NCBI RefSeq assembly: GCF_029836165.1 | Contig: NZ_JAOEBG010000031.1 | Coordinates: 1 to 55,236 of the forward strand | Length of the DNA: 55,236 nucleotides | Source: Pseudomonas sp. GD04091 | GTDB taxonomy: Bacteria; Pseudomonadota; Gammaproteobacteria; Pseudomonadales; Pseudomonadaceae | Direction: 5' to 3' | Part shown: positions 38,155 to 46,890 of the stretch, piece after piece | How positions within the stretch are numbered: the stretch's first letter is position 1 | Layout: each line of letters starts with the position of its first letter | Made by a program: the position numbers and the translations under genes | Notes under the pieces: model-generated | Databases searched by the model: none | Seen by the model: the letters and a program-made list of their open reading frames with translations, nothing else | What the model was told of the DNA's origin: nothing

Positions 38155-39345
38155 TCAGGCAGGCGCTTGCTGCTCCTGGCGCAGGCGCCGTAACAGCGCG
38201 CTGCCTTCCACCGGCCCGGTGAAATAGTCGCCCTGGGCAATCTCGCAACCCAGGCGTTGCAGCGCCAGGCATTGTCGCGCGGTACCGACACCGCTCACTG
38301 CCATGGTCACCTGCAATGCCCGGGCGAGGTTCTGGCAATGCTGGATGACGCTGCGACAGCGCGCCTGCTCGGGCAGCCCCTGGGCCAGACGCGCACTCAA
38401 GCGCAGGCGGGTGATCGGCAGCTCGCACAGCAGCGAACTGCCGGCCTGGTCGCTGCCGAATTCCGCCAGCCCGAGCTCACAGCCCAGCATGTTCAGGCGC
38501 AACAGGTTTTCCAGTCCTTGCACAGGCAGACGGTACAACCCTCGACCCGATAATTCGAAACACAACGAGTGAGGGCGGGAGGGAAAGTCATGCAGCAGTT
38601 CGAGCAGGCGCGCGAACAGCCTGTTCGAGGCCAGTTGGTCGGCCGTCAGACGCAAGATCAGGCGCAGGTTCGGCTCGCCCGAGGTACGTACGAACACCAG
38701 CGCCTGGCGCAGCAGCATCAACAGCAGCTCGTCATGCAGCCCGACATGCTCGACCATGCTCATGAACGTTTCGGGCCCGACCCTGCCAAAGCGCGGATGC
38801 TGCCAGGCCGCCACGACATGCACGCTCTCGACCTTGTTGCTGCGCAGATCGAAACTCGGCAGGTAACGTGTCAGGAACGCCTCGTCACGCAAGGCGCCAA
38901 GCACGTCGGCCCGGGCAGGTTGCGGCTGCGGCGCGTGTCCACTGAGCAACGAATCCGTGGTGCCCTGGGCGAGGATGCGCTCCAGGGGCTCCGCCAGCAA
39001 TGGCTTGGCGAGGTCACCGATAAATCCCATGCCCAACCGCTCGATCACCTGACGCACGCTGCGGCGCAGGTCCGCCGGCAGTTCATCGCTGATCAGCACC
39101 GCCCTGGCCAGGCCCGCCAGACCGGCGCGATGGATGAACTCCAGGCCGTCCATGCCGTCGCTACCCCGCTCGCGCAGGTCGCATACCACCAGGTCCACCG
39201 CACCGACGTGCTGCAGCAGGGCCAGTGCCTCGCTGGCACAGGCCGCCTCCAGGACCTGGCCACAGCCCAGGGTGACAAAACCTCTTACCGCCATCGTGCG
39301 CTGAAAACCATGGTCTTCCAGCACCAGCACGCGCATCTCCCGCAC
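38155..39345 (-). CDS. Response regulator with degenerate EAL domain (RocR-like architecture)
   Basis: 396 residues. A receiver (1-120) has E10/D11, phosphoacceptor Asp56 (VVCDLRERG) and Lys114. The rest aligns along its length with an EAL domain, but catalytic residues are missing: E-A-L-x-R-W is HVVAAW at 176-181, the Asn strand reads LRLTADQL, DDFG is AEFG, and LKID is RLRLS. Only part of the EITE region (FELSG) resembles the consensus. P. aeruginosa RocR has the same domains and an active EAL. Here a non-catalytic c-di-GMP sensor or protein-binding role is more likely. The start is GTG 39343-39345 (GGAGG nine bases before); ATG 39336 is possible. Confidence 0.85.
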   Translation of the reverse strand: MREMRVLVLEDHGFQRTMAVRGFVTLGCGQVLEAACASEALALLQHVGAVDLVVCDLRERGSDGMDGLEFIHRAGLAGLARAVLISDELPADLRRSVRQVIERLGMGFIGDLAKPLLAEPLERILAQGTTDSLLSGHAPQPQPARADVLGALRDEAFLTRYLPSFDLRSNKVESVHVVAAWQHPRFGRVGPETFMSMVEHVGLHDELLLMLLRQALVFVRTSGEPNLRLILRLTADQLASNRLFARLLELLHDFPSRPHSLCFELSGRGLYRLPVQGLENLLRLNMLGCELGLAEFGSDQAGSSLLCELPITRLRLSARLAQGLPEQARCRSVIQHCQNLARALQVTMAVSGVGTARQCLALQRLGCEIAQGDYFTGPVEGSALLRRLRQEQQAPA

Positions 39346-39433
39346 AGCCCCCGACCTCCCTTGGCATCGCCTGGTAGAGCAGCCATCCTGCAGCGAAGGC
39401 GCCCGTCAATGAACGAGGAAATTTCCTTGGCAT

Positions 39434-41518
39434 TCAGACAGAATTTCCCAACAGATGATGGGCCCGATAGCGTCGCAGTCGGACCTCCAGCCACAGTACT
39501 TCGCGCATCAGTACCATCAGCCGGGCCTTCACTTCAGGATCATCCGTCGAGGCATGGCCGCAGCAGTGCTCCAGGCGCTCGCAGGCCTCGACCAGGCCCC
39601 ATGCCTTGATGATGCGCACGCCGCCCTTGATCCGATGCGCAAGATTGGCCAGCGCCCCCAGGTCGCAGCGCTGCGCATGGTGGCGCAAGCGCCGCAGGTC
39701 ATCGCGATTGGCCTGCAGCAAATCCTCCAGCAGGCCGGTCAACGCCTGCGAATTGCCCGCGGTCAACCGCTCGAGTTCGCCAAGGTCGATCGCGCCCCCT
39801 TCCTCCGCATCCGGACCGCGCTCATGCCACAACAGCACTTCGTGCAGTTGCGCCAGGGTCATCGGCTTGAGCAGGCATTGGTCCATGCCCGCCGCCAGGC
39901 AGCGCTCCATGCCGAACGGCGTGGAGCGCCCGCTGACCCCGACCAGCAGGCAGGGGCGAAGGCCCTGGCGCGACTCGTAGAGACGGATCGCCCTTGCCAG
40001 CGCATAGCCATCCATCACCGGCATGCCGCAGTCGCTGATCACCACGTCGAATGGCCGCCCCACGCAGGCGCGGATTGCCTGGCCGCCATCCTCCGCCGCC
40101 TCGACCAGGTGACCCAGGCGCCTGAGCTGCAGGCACAGCAACAGACGGTTGGCAGGATGATCGTCCACTACCAGGACGCGCAGCCGGGGGCTGCTGGCCG
40201 GCACGGTGGACCGCGATCGCGCGGGGGCCGCGCCGACCGACGCTGCGGGCAAGCGCATGCGGATATCGATGCGCCGCCGGCCAGCACGCAACTGCCCCCC
40301 CATCGATGCACACAGGGCGCGCCCGATGGACAGGGCCAGGTCCTCTTCGTTCATGCCTTTGGCCGCCGACTCGATGCGCAACCGCAGTCGCACCCCTGCG
40401 CCGACCACCATCACTTTCAAACCCAGCCGCACGCGCCCCTGATGGGTGAACCTGAAGACATGCGCCAGCACGCACGACACCAGTTGCTGCACCCGTACCG
40501 GGTCGAGCTGCGCAATGACCCGCGAAGGCCCCTGGTAATCCAGGGGTAGCTGCCACCCCCTGCTGCGCCAGCGTTGCTCGCAGACCTCGACCAGCATGCT
40601 GAAGTGCTCGCGCAACGATACCGGCTGCATGGCCAGTACGCGCTTGCCGGCCTGCAGCAGCCAGGCGTCGTGAGCACAGGACAGCTGGGCCGAAAGGTCG
40701 CGGGCCGCGCGCGCGGCCTGGTCGATCGACTGGTATTCCAGCGCGCGTTGGGCAAGCTGCGGTAAAGCGCGCTCGAGCATGCCAAGCACGTTCCCAAGGG
40801 ACCCACGCGCCTCCTGGCACAGATGGTCAAGCAGGCGCTCGGCAGTCTCGGCGGTACGCCGGCCACCGCGCGGGCGCTCGGTGGTATCGACCCAACCTGC
40901 GGCGACCCACTGCCCGCCTGGCGCTGGCCGCAGCCAGTGCGAGAGCCGGCAATGGCGGCCATCGGCAAGCACCGCGCAGCACTCCCGCTCCCAGGCCTGA
41001 CCGCTACCCAGCACCTGGTCCCGCGCCTGCCGCCAGACCTGAGCCGCAACCATGCCGGGAGGACGCCCCAGCAGTTGCTCGCGACTGGCATCTTCGGCCT
41101 GCAGGAAGCTGCTGTTGCAGTCGACCAAGCGCCCCTGACGATCACAGAGATACACAGGATGGGGCACGCCATCGAGCAAGGCTCGCAACGTCAGCAGCCG
41201 ATGGTTCAACACCCGCTCCTGGGCTGCGGACCTGCGCCACTGACGCAGCCAACCCACCCCGCACAGCAACGCCATCGACAACGCGGCATGTTCGTACCAG
41301 CGCCGCATTGAGCCGAGCACTGACCCAGACCAGCCATCAGCCCCGGTGTTGCGGGCCGTGCTGCCTGACAGGGAGCGCTCAGGCGGCACGGCGGAGGGCT
41401 TTCCCAGGCCTTGCGGCCCTCCCCCGTCGCACGCCGCCAGGCACTGCTCCGCGGCCAGCGCCGCAGATGGCAACAGCAAGCAACAGAACATCGCCCACAA
41501 CAGGAAAAAGCCGCGCAA
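39434..41518 (-). CDS. Hybrid sensor protein with degenerate kinase core, receiver and HPt
   Basis: 694 residues. Order: signal peptide (about 1-23), short extracytoplasmic part, membrane helix (about 76-92), PAS (about 105-215), HisKA-like region, HATPase-like region, receiver (about 446-560) and HPt (about 580-690). The H-box reads CQEARGSLGNVLGML, so Gln235 replaces the phosphoacceptor His. The N-box Asn is replaced (LAHVFRFT), and the G1 Asp and G2 glycines are lost (IESAAKGM, LALSIGRAL). Receiver Asp496, Lys551 and HPt His628 (LAHRIKGG) remain. It probably cannot autophosphorylate. The start is TTG 41516-41518, four bases after the regulator stop; ATG at residue 10 is possible. Confidence 0.85.
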   Translation of the reverse strand: MRGFFLLWAMFCCLLLPSAALAAEQCLAACDGGGPQGLGKPSAVPPERSLSGSTARNTGADGWSGSVLGSMRRWYEHAALSMALLCGVGWLRQWRRSAAQERVLNHRLLTLRALLDGVPHPVYLCDRQGRLVDCNSSFLQAEDASREQLLGRPPGMVAAQVWRQARDQVLGSGQAWERECCAVLADGRHCRLSHWLRPAPGGQWVAAGWVDTTERPRGGRRTAETAERLLDHLCQEARGSLGNVLGMLERALPQLAQRALEYQSIDQAARAARDLSAQLSCAHDAWLLQAGKRVLAMQPVSLREHFSMLVEVCEQRWRSRGWQLPLDYQGPSRVIAQLDPVRVQQLVSCVLAHVFRFTHQGRVRLGLKVMVVGAGVRLRLRIESAAKGMNEEDLALSIGRALCASMGGQLRAGRRRIDIRMRLPAASVGAAPARSRSTVPASSPRLRVLVVDDHPANRLLLCLQLRRLGHLVEAAEDGGQAIRACVGRPFDVVISDCGMPVMDGYALARAIRLYESRQGLRPCLLVGVSGRSTPFGMERCLAAGMDQCLLKPMTLAQLHEVLLWHERGPDAEEGGAIDLGELERLTAGNSQALTGLLEDLLQANRDDLRRLRHHAQRCDLGALANLAHRIKGGVRIIKAWGLVEACERLEHCCGHASTDDPEVKARLMVLMREVLWLEVRLRRYRAHHLLGNSV

Positions 41519-41522
41519 GGTG

Positions 41523-42161
41523 CTATATCAGCCCATTGCGGCGCGCGATATCCGCCATGTCGATCACCGAGCTGACCTTCAGCTTCTCGATCAAACGCGC
41601 CTTGTACGTGCTGATGGTCTTGTTGCTCAGCAGCATGGCTTCGCCGATCGCTTTGTTGCTCAAGCCGCGGGCCAGTTGTTGCAGGATGACCAGTTCACGA
41701 TCGCTGAGGCTGGCGATGTTTTGCGCTTCACTGTCCTCCAGCTCGCGGCGGTTCACCGAACTCAGCGCCACGTCCGGAAAATAGGTGTAGCCGGAAAGAA
41801 CGGCCAGCACGGCCTTGCTCAGGGCTTGCAGGTCCTCGGTCTTGGACACGAAACCCGCCGCGCCTGCCTTCATGCAACGCAGCGAGAAACTCTCCGCCAG
41901 TTGCGAGGTGAGCACGACGATCTTGGCCGGACGCTCCATGGACTTGATCCGGCTGATCACCTCCAGGCCGTCGAGCCCGGGAATCAGCAGGTCGAGGATC
42001 ACCACGTCAGGATTGTGCTCGCGCGCCAGCCGGATGGCTTCGATGCCATTGTCGGCCTGGCCGACCACATCGAGCTGATCCATGCGCAACTGCATGCTGA
42101 CACTGGCACGAATGAAGGGATGGTCGTCGACGACCAGCGCTTTGTGCACGGGAACGCCCAT
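41523..42161 (-). CDS. NarL/LuxR-type response regulator of the fimbrial operon
   Basis: 212 residues from MGVPVHKALVVDDHPFIRASV. The receiver has D12/D13, Asp57 (VVILDLLIPGLDG) and Lys107. The C-terminal LuxR helix-turn-helix is complete (LSDRELVILQQLARGLSNKAIGEAMLLSNKTISTYK). It resembles RocA1, CblR and other fimbrial activators. The frame is open far upstream but ATG 42159-42161 starts two bases after the chaperone stop, with AGGCGG at good spacing. Translation is thus tied to the fimbrial genes. Confidence 0.92.
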   Translation of the reverse strand: MGVPVHKALVVDDHPFIRASVSMQLRMDQLDVVGQADNGIEAIRLAREHNPDVVILDLLIPGLDGLEVISRIKSMERPAKIVVLTSQLAESFSLRCMKAGAAGFVSKTEDLQALSKAVLAVLSGYTYFPDVALSSVNRRELEDSEAQNIASLSDRELVILQQLARGLSNKAIGEAMLLSNKTISTYKARLIEKLKVSSVIDMADIARRNGLI

Positions 42162-42163
42162 GA

Positions 42164-42898
42164 TCAACCGCCTATCGTCAGCTCGCGCCGACTGTCTCCT
42201 TCGAGCAGGTCGAACTGGTAGGTCCAGCCCGCCTGTCGCGGGAAACGCCTGGCGTGGCCGGGCAACAGGTGATGCTTGGTCATGGTTTCGCACTGGAGGC
42301 CGTCGGCGCTGCAATGGCGGAAGCGATCGAGGATCACCGTGGCGTTGCCGGCATTGCTGACCTTGAGCTCGCCGGGTTGCTCGTCGATGGCGGTGCCGTA
42401 GCGGGGTTCGAGTGGGCGGATGAACAGCAATGAGCCATAGCCGGCCAACAGGTTGACGCCCGCCGTGAGCCCTTCGCGGTACTCCTCGGCTTCGGCCGCA
42501 CTGACGCCGAAACCATCCTGGGTTTCGGGCAGTACCGGCACGAAGCGTACCCGGAAGTAGCGCTCGCGTTCGCGCTCGCCGCGATACAGCAAGCGCACCG
42601 CCTGCATGCCCTTGGCCGGCACGATCAGGCGTGCCGGGCTCGCCACCACGCCACGCTCGGCCAGCACCAGGCTGTCCTGGTCGACCTCCCGTGGGGCGCC
42701 GTCACCGTCATAGACCAGCTCGGCCAGGCTGATCTTGACGAATGCAGTGGTGTCGCCACCATTGCGCACCCGCTTGAGCAAGGTGCTCTTGCCGCCCTCC
42801 AGGTAGTCGTACAGGGCGCCGACGTTGATTTCGGGGGCCGCCAGCAGCGGCAAGGGAGTCAACAGCAATACCAGGGTGATCAGCCATCGGACATTCAT
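42164..42898 (-). CDS. Alpha-type (CS1/cable) fimbrial chaperone
   Basis: 244 residues from MNVRWLITLVLLLTPLPLLA, a signal peptide. The mature part (APEINVGALYDYLEGGKSTLLKRVRN, LIVPAKGMQAVRLLYRG, YFRVRFVPVLPE) is like CblB/CfaA-family chaperones, with two Ig-like domains for donor-strand complementation of subunits in the periplasm. AGGAGG six bases before ATG 42896-42898 is one of the strongest ribosome sites in the cluster. It lies about 120 bases after the tip-protein gene. Confidence 0.85.
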   Translation of the reverse strand: MNVRWLITLVLLLTPLPLLAAPEINVGALYDYLEGGKSTLLKRVRNGGDTTAFVKISLAELVYDGDGAPREVDQDSLVLAERGVVASPARLIVPAKGMQAVRLLYRGERERERYFRVRFVPVLPETQDGFGVSAAEAEEYREGLTAGVNLLAGYGSLLFIRPLEPRYGTAIDEQPGELKVSNAGNATVILDRFRHCSADGLQCETMTKHHLLPGHARRFPRQAGWTYQFDLLEGDSRRELTIGG

Positions 42899-43020
42899 TT
42901 CAAGCCTCCTGCGAGAAGTGATGAGTGCTGTCAAAGTGACATTGTTCGCCAACGCCGCCCGAGGAAGCAGCCGAATAGCTCGTGGGATATTTCCGAAACG
43001 CCATTTTTAGTCTTCCCTTG

Positions 43021-44217
43021 TCACATATCCGCATCGAACACCACCGTCACGTCGCCCCGGTAGGTACTGCCTGGATGCTCGAGCATCTCCTTGGCGTGCT
43101 CTCGCTGCACTTCGAAATGCAGCTGCCCGCTGCGGTTGAACACCGTGCTCATGGCCTCGAACGGCAATGCCGCGTCCTGCCCGGTAGGCAGTTCGAGCTG
43201 GTTCACCTCTTTGTTGCCTTGCGCCCGGATGCCTCCCGGCAGGCTGACGCCGACCCTAACCGGCACTTCATGGTTGGCGGCGTTGCGAATCCCGCAGTGA
43301 TCGCCGACGGGGTACTGGCACAGCTTGTAGGCCGTGAACGGCCCGCTCGACCAGATCCGGAACAGCAAGTCACGGTACAAGCGTTGCGGTGGCTGGCCAC
43401 GGGACAACCAGCCCATCCACCCTCCCGGCGGTTCGAGCACGGCACGCTCCGACCCGGGGGGGAAATCGATGACGAAGGCATGCTGGACATCCAGTTCGAA
43501 GTTCAGGGTCAGGCTGTTGGCGTTAAGCCCGGTAACGCCATTGCCGAAGTCGAAGTCCATGCCAGGGCCGACCGTATAGGTCTCGCTGCCGACATAAATG
43601 CCAGGCTTCATGGCCAATGGCGAAGGCATGCTCAATTGATAGGACACGGCCATGTTTTCCACATAACTGGTGAGCACATCGCCGGGGTTGGCTTCCTGCC
43701 CACGGGAATAGCACGGCTGAGGTTGCTGTGGGTTCGTCACGTTCCACAGGTACATGGTCCATTGGCCAATCGAATAGGTGATCGCGTACGTACACCCTCC
43801 CCTGGGGTAACGCGTGAAAACAGGGTTGCTGTTGCTTGGCTCATGCACGCGCTGGCTCACGCCGAGGAGCTCGAAGGTCATCGGGTAGCTTTCACCCGAG
43901 ATGGGCCCACGCACATAGATCGTACGGCGCTCCGGTAGCTTGACGTAGAACTCATCCCGCGGGTCGCTGGCATAGGCCGTGGAACTCTTCATGTAGGACA
44001 GTGGCAGTCCGACCGTCTGCACGCCAGAGCAGTGGGTCGGCCAACGCCCGCAGAATCCCGCCTGGCGCGTGGTGTTCTCGAAGCGACCACTGGCTTCGCC
44101 ACGATACTGTGCTGTGAATGTCACTTCGGCCGCCTGTGCCCCCAGCGCCATCATCCCCAGTATCAATCCCGTGAATCGGCAAGATCGCTTCGCGACCCAC
44201 TCACGTACAGCCAGCAT
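43021..44217 (-). CDS. Fimbrial tip/minor subunit (CblD/CfaE-like)
   Basis: 398 residues from MLAVREWVAKRSCRF with signal peptide (cleavage near LGAQAA-EV). Several Cys pairs (AGFCGRWPTHC, GGCTYAI, QPCYSRG, KLCQYPVGDHCG) suggest disulfides. The C-terminal RGDVTVVFDADM resembles the donor strand of alpha-fimbrial tip proteins. Position after the usher fits CblD/CfaE. The frame opens 27 codons earlier at a TGATG overlap with the usher stop, but the inner ATG 44215-44217 has AAGGAG seven bases before and begins the signal peptide, so I use it. Confidence 0.82.
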   Translation of the reverse strand: MLAVREWVAKRSCRFTGLILGMMALGAQAAEVTFTAQYRGEASGRFENTTRQAGFCGRWPTHCSGVQTVGLPLSYMKSSTAYASDPRDEFYVKLPERRTIYVRGPISGESYPMTFELLGVSQRVHEPSNSNPVFTRYPRGGCTYAITYSIGQWTMYLWNVTNPQQPQPCYSRGQEANPGDVLTSYVENMAVSYQLSMPSPLAMKPGIYVGSETYTVGPGMDFDFGNGVTGLNANSLTLNFELDVQHAFVIDFPPGSERAVLEPPGGWMGWLSRGQPPQRLYRDLLFRIWSSGPFTAYKLCQYPVGDHCGIRNAANHEVPVRVGVSLPGGIRAQGNKEVNQLELPTGQDAALPFEAMSTVFNRSGQLHFEVQREHAKEMLEHPGSTYRGDVTVVFDADM

Positions 44218-44297
44218 CGACGTGCTCCTTCTCTGTTCAACAGTCAGACGCCGCGGCGCCGGCTCAAATCGTGGTTGCATCACCGGCAAAGGCGCCA

Positions 44298-46799
44298 TCA
44301 GCTGTCCCTCCCCTGGCTCGCGCCATCGGCTCCCGCGAGGCCCTTGGGCAGGCAGCGCACGTCACCGGCCAACAGCACGTCCTCCTCTCTGGACAAGTGT
44401 GCGGGGTCGAGTGTCAGCAGACAGGCGACCGCCCCCGCGCTGCGGATCTCCAGGGTCGGCGTCGACTCGCTCATCTCCACCGCGAAATGTCCGTCGGCCT
44501 CGCTGACCCCACGGCTGGCGTGGTTGATCACCAGCGCTCCGCGCATCGGCTGTCCCTGGGCATCGAGCAGCCGGCCCAGCACCGTGACCGTGCGCAGCAC
44601 ATGCAACTGTCGGTACTCCACGCCGCCACGATTGAGGTGATAGTCGACGCTCGACGGCTGGATCACCGCCGCGGCGCTGCCGCCATCCTCGAAGTCGAAC
44701 TGCACATGGCCGGACTTGAAGGCGCTGACCGGCACGATGTTGCGCCCGGCACGCAGCACCGCGCTGGCGCCATGGTGGTCATCGGCGCGCAGGCGCAGCC
44801 CGTCGAGGTCGGTATCGACATCGATGATCAGGCCGGCCTGGTGCGGCAGGTACTGGCCGCTCATGGCCATCTTTCCACCGCCCACGGCCACCATGCTTTC
44901 CAGGTTCAGGCCACCGCTGACCTCGCCGTTGTAGGAGGATTGCTGGACATAACCGTCACCATGCAACCAGCGGTTCTCGAAGTTGGCGTGCCCGGTGAAG
45001 CCGGCGCCATAGCGGTCCACCGTGGCGGTGCCGGTGAGGGTGCGCACGGCGCCCAGGTCGACATCCTGCTGGTACGACACCGAGGCGTTGCGGTCACGCC
45101 CGCCATCGCGCGAGGTCCGGCTGCCGAGGCTTGCCGACAGGCGCTTGCCAGGCTCGCCGAGGCTCATGCTCAGGCTCAGGTTGACGCCCCGGCTGCGCGC
45201 CTCGTCGGTGGCGCGGGTGCCCGGCCGGTCGAACAGCGACAGGCGCCAGGTGGCGTCGGAACCACCCAGCTTGCCGAAGTAGGACCACCCCAGGTCGTAG
45301 GACATGCCACTGGACTCGCCACTGCTGCGGGTGACCCGCACGGTCGCAGTGTTGCGCTGGTCGAGACGGTGATTGAGCGACAGCGAGGTCTGGCTGTTCT
45401 GCTGGCGCACCGGGCCGTCGTCGAAACCGCGGGCGGTCTCGATCCACGAACGGTTGTGGCTGAACACCAGCGAGCCGAGGTCGTAGCTGTAGACCCCCTG
45501 CACGTCGTAACCGGTGCCGTGCCCCTGGGTCTGGAACAGATTCAGGTAAAGGTTGGCGCGCTCGCGCACGGTCCAGTCCAGCGAGGTGCTGTACTGCATG
45601 CGTTCGTCGATGCGCTGGCTCGACAGGCCCAGCACGGCACGCGGGTGCAGCAGGTAGTTGGCCATGACCCCGGCACTGAGGCTGTCCTCGTGCTCTTCCT
45701 GCCAGTTGTTCAGCAGGCTGTCCTGGCGGCCGACATAAACGTTGTAGCGCCAGCGGGAGTCGGAGGCCCCCCAGTTGCTGGGCTTGTAGATGAATTCCTG
45801 GGTACGCGAAGTGACCTGGCCGTCTTCCACCAGACGCACTTCGACCTCATAGATGCCGCCTGGCAGCACCCGGGTATCGAGGGTCTGCAGGCCAGGCTGT
45901 ACCGGCTGGCTGTTGATCAGCACGCCGTTGCGATAGATCTCCACCACACCCGGGCGATCGGGCGTGACATAGATGGGGGTGGCGCTGGGCGCCGCGCTGT
46001 CGATGGCCAGGCTGTCGCTGCTGCCCAGCATCAGGCCCAGGGTGGTGTCCGGGCTGCTGCCGAACACTCGCGGCTGGCGCACCAGCCCTTGAACGCCTGG
46101 GGTGAAGTAGCCCAGGCGGAAGAACAGGTCGTCATGCAGACGCTCACCGTAGGGTTGATCGAGGCGGTAGCGGGTGCTCTGCTGGCTGTCACTGCCGCGA
46201 TCGAGCTGGGCATCGGCGAAACCGGTCCAGTTGCCCAGGCTGGTCTGCCCCTGCAGGGCATAGCGGCCACTGGTCTCGCGCCCATCACCCACCAGGTTGA
46301 GCTGGTTGCGCAGCAACAGGCCCCGGCTGCCGTGCTCGGGCAGGCGGTGATAGCGGCTTTCGCCGGCACTTGCCTCGGCCTGGCTGGTCAGCAACGAAAG
46401 CTGCGAGTTGACCAGGCTGTAGTGCACGGCCAGCAGCCCATCGGCACACTGGCTGCGGCAGTCGCCCAGCGCGCGGCCATCGGCCAGGCGTTCCTGCCAG
46501 CGCCGACGCACGCTTTCCGGCTCCTGGCTTTCCAGGGTTTCGGTGAACTCGAGCAACTGCACGCGCTGGTCCCGCGACAGCACCACCATCGCATCGCCCA
46601 GGTAGCGACCGTCGAGGTCGACGCGTACGGCCAGTGGCACGTCGAAGAAATGCGCTTCGAACTCCCGTGGCAGTCCCTGGGCCTGACCCAGACCTGGCAG
46701 CACGCCACGGGCACTATCCGCCCAGGTCGGCAAAGGCACGAACAAGACGCCCACGCCGAGCAAGCCGCGCAGCGTAGCAATGAAAGAATGCTTGATCAT
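44298..46799 (-). CDS. Alpha-fimbrial outer-membrane usher (CblC/CfaC/TcfC-like)
   Basis: 833 residues from MIKHSFIATLRGLLGVGVLF with a signal peptide (PTWAD). Following parts include FFDVPLAVRVDLDGRYLG, a repeated beta-strand barrel (FRLGYFTPGVQGLV, YVTPDRPGVVEIYRNGVLI, LPGGIYEVEVRL) and a C-terminal domain VLGRLLDAQGQPMRGALVIN of the CooC type. Ushers form the pore that polymerises fimbriae. A start ten codons earlier (GTG 46829) is possible; neither has a strong ribosome site. Confidence 0.88.
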   Translation of the reverse strand: MIKHSFIATLRGLLGVGVLFVPLPTWADSARGVLPGLGQAQGLPREFEAHFFDVPLAVRVDLDGRYLGDAMVVLSRDQRVQLLEFTETLESQEPESVRRRWQERLADGRALGDCRSQCADGLLAVHYSLVNSQLSLLTSQAEASAGESRYHRLPEHGSRGLLLRNQLNLVGDGRETSGRYALQGQTSLGNWTGFADAQLDRGSDSQQSTRYRLDQPYGERLHDDLFFRLGYFTPGVQGLVRQPRVFGSSPDTTLGLMLGSSDSLAIDSAAPSATPIYVTPDRPGVVEIYRNGVLINSQPVQPGLQTLDTRVLPGGIYEVEVRLVEDGQVTSRTQEFIYKPSNWGASDSRWRYNVYVGRQDSLLNNWQEEHEDSLSAGVMANYLLHPRAVLGLSSQRIDERMQYSTSLDWTVRERANLYLNLFQTQGHGTGYDVQGVYSYDLGSLVFSHNRSWIETARGFDDGPVRQQNSQTSLSLNHRLDQRNTATVRVTRSSGESSGMSYDLGWSYFGKLGGSDATWRLSLFDRPGTRATDEARSRGVNLSLSMSLGEPGKRLSASLGSRTSRDGGRDRNASVSYQQDVDLGAVRTLTGTATVDRYGAGFTGHANFENRWLHGDGYVQQSSYNGEVSGGLNLESMVAVGGGKMAMSGQYLPHQAGLIIDVDTDLDGLRLRADDHHGASAVLRAGRNIVPVSAFKSGHVQFDFEDGGSAAAVIQPSSVDYHLNRGGVEYRQLHVLRTVTVLGRLLDAQGQPMRGALVINHASRGVSEADGHFAVEMSESTPTLEIRSAGAVACLLTLDPAHLSREEDVLLAGDVRCLPKGLAGADGASQGRDS

Positions 46800-46890
46800 T
46801 TTCTTATGCAGGTAGGCTTCCCTCACCACCGGGGTCGAAACCCCGGAGATGAAGGACAGGGAACAACGGAAAGGTAGGGTGGGCAGTGCT

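Noticed and set aside
42899..43020. Internal promoter between tip and chaperone genes
   Set aside because: The gap is 122 bases and AT-richer in places, but no -35/-10 pair at acceptable spacing was found.
44218..44298. Tip-protein start at the TGATG overlap with the usher stop
   Set aside because: The inner ATG 44217 has AAGGAG at seven bases and begins the signal peptide; the 27 extra residues are charged and would bury it.
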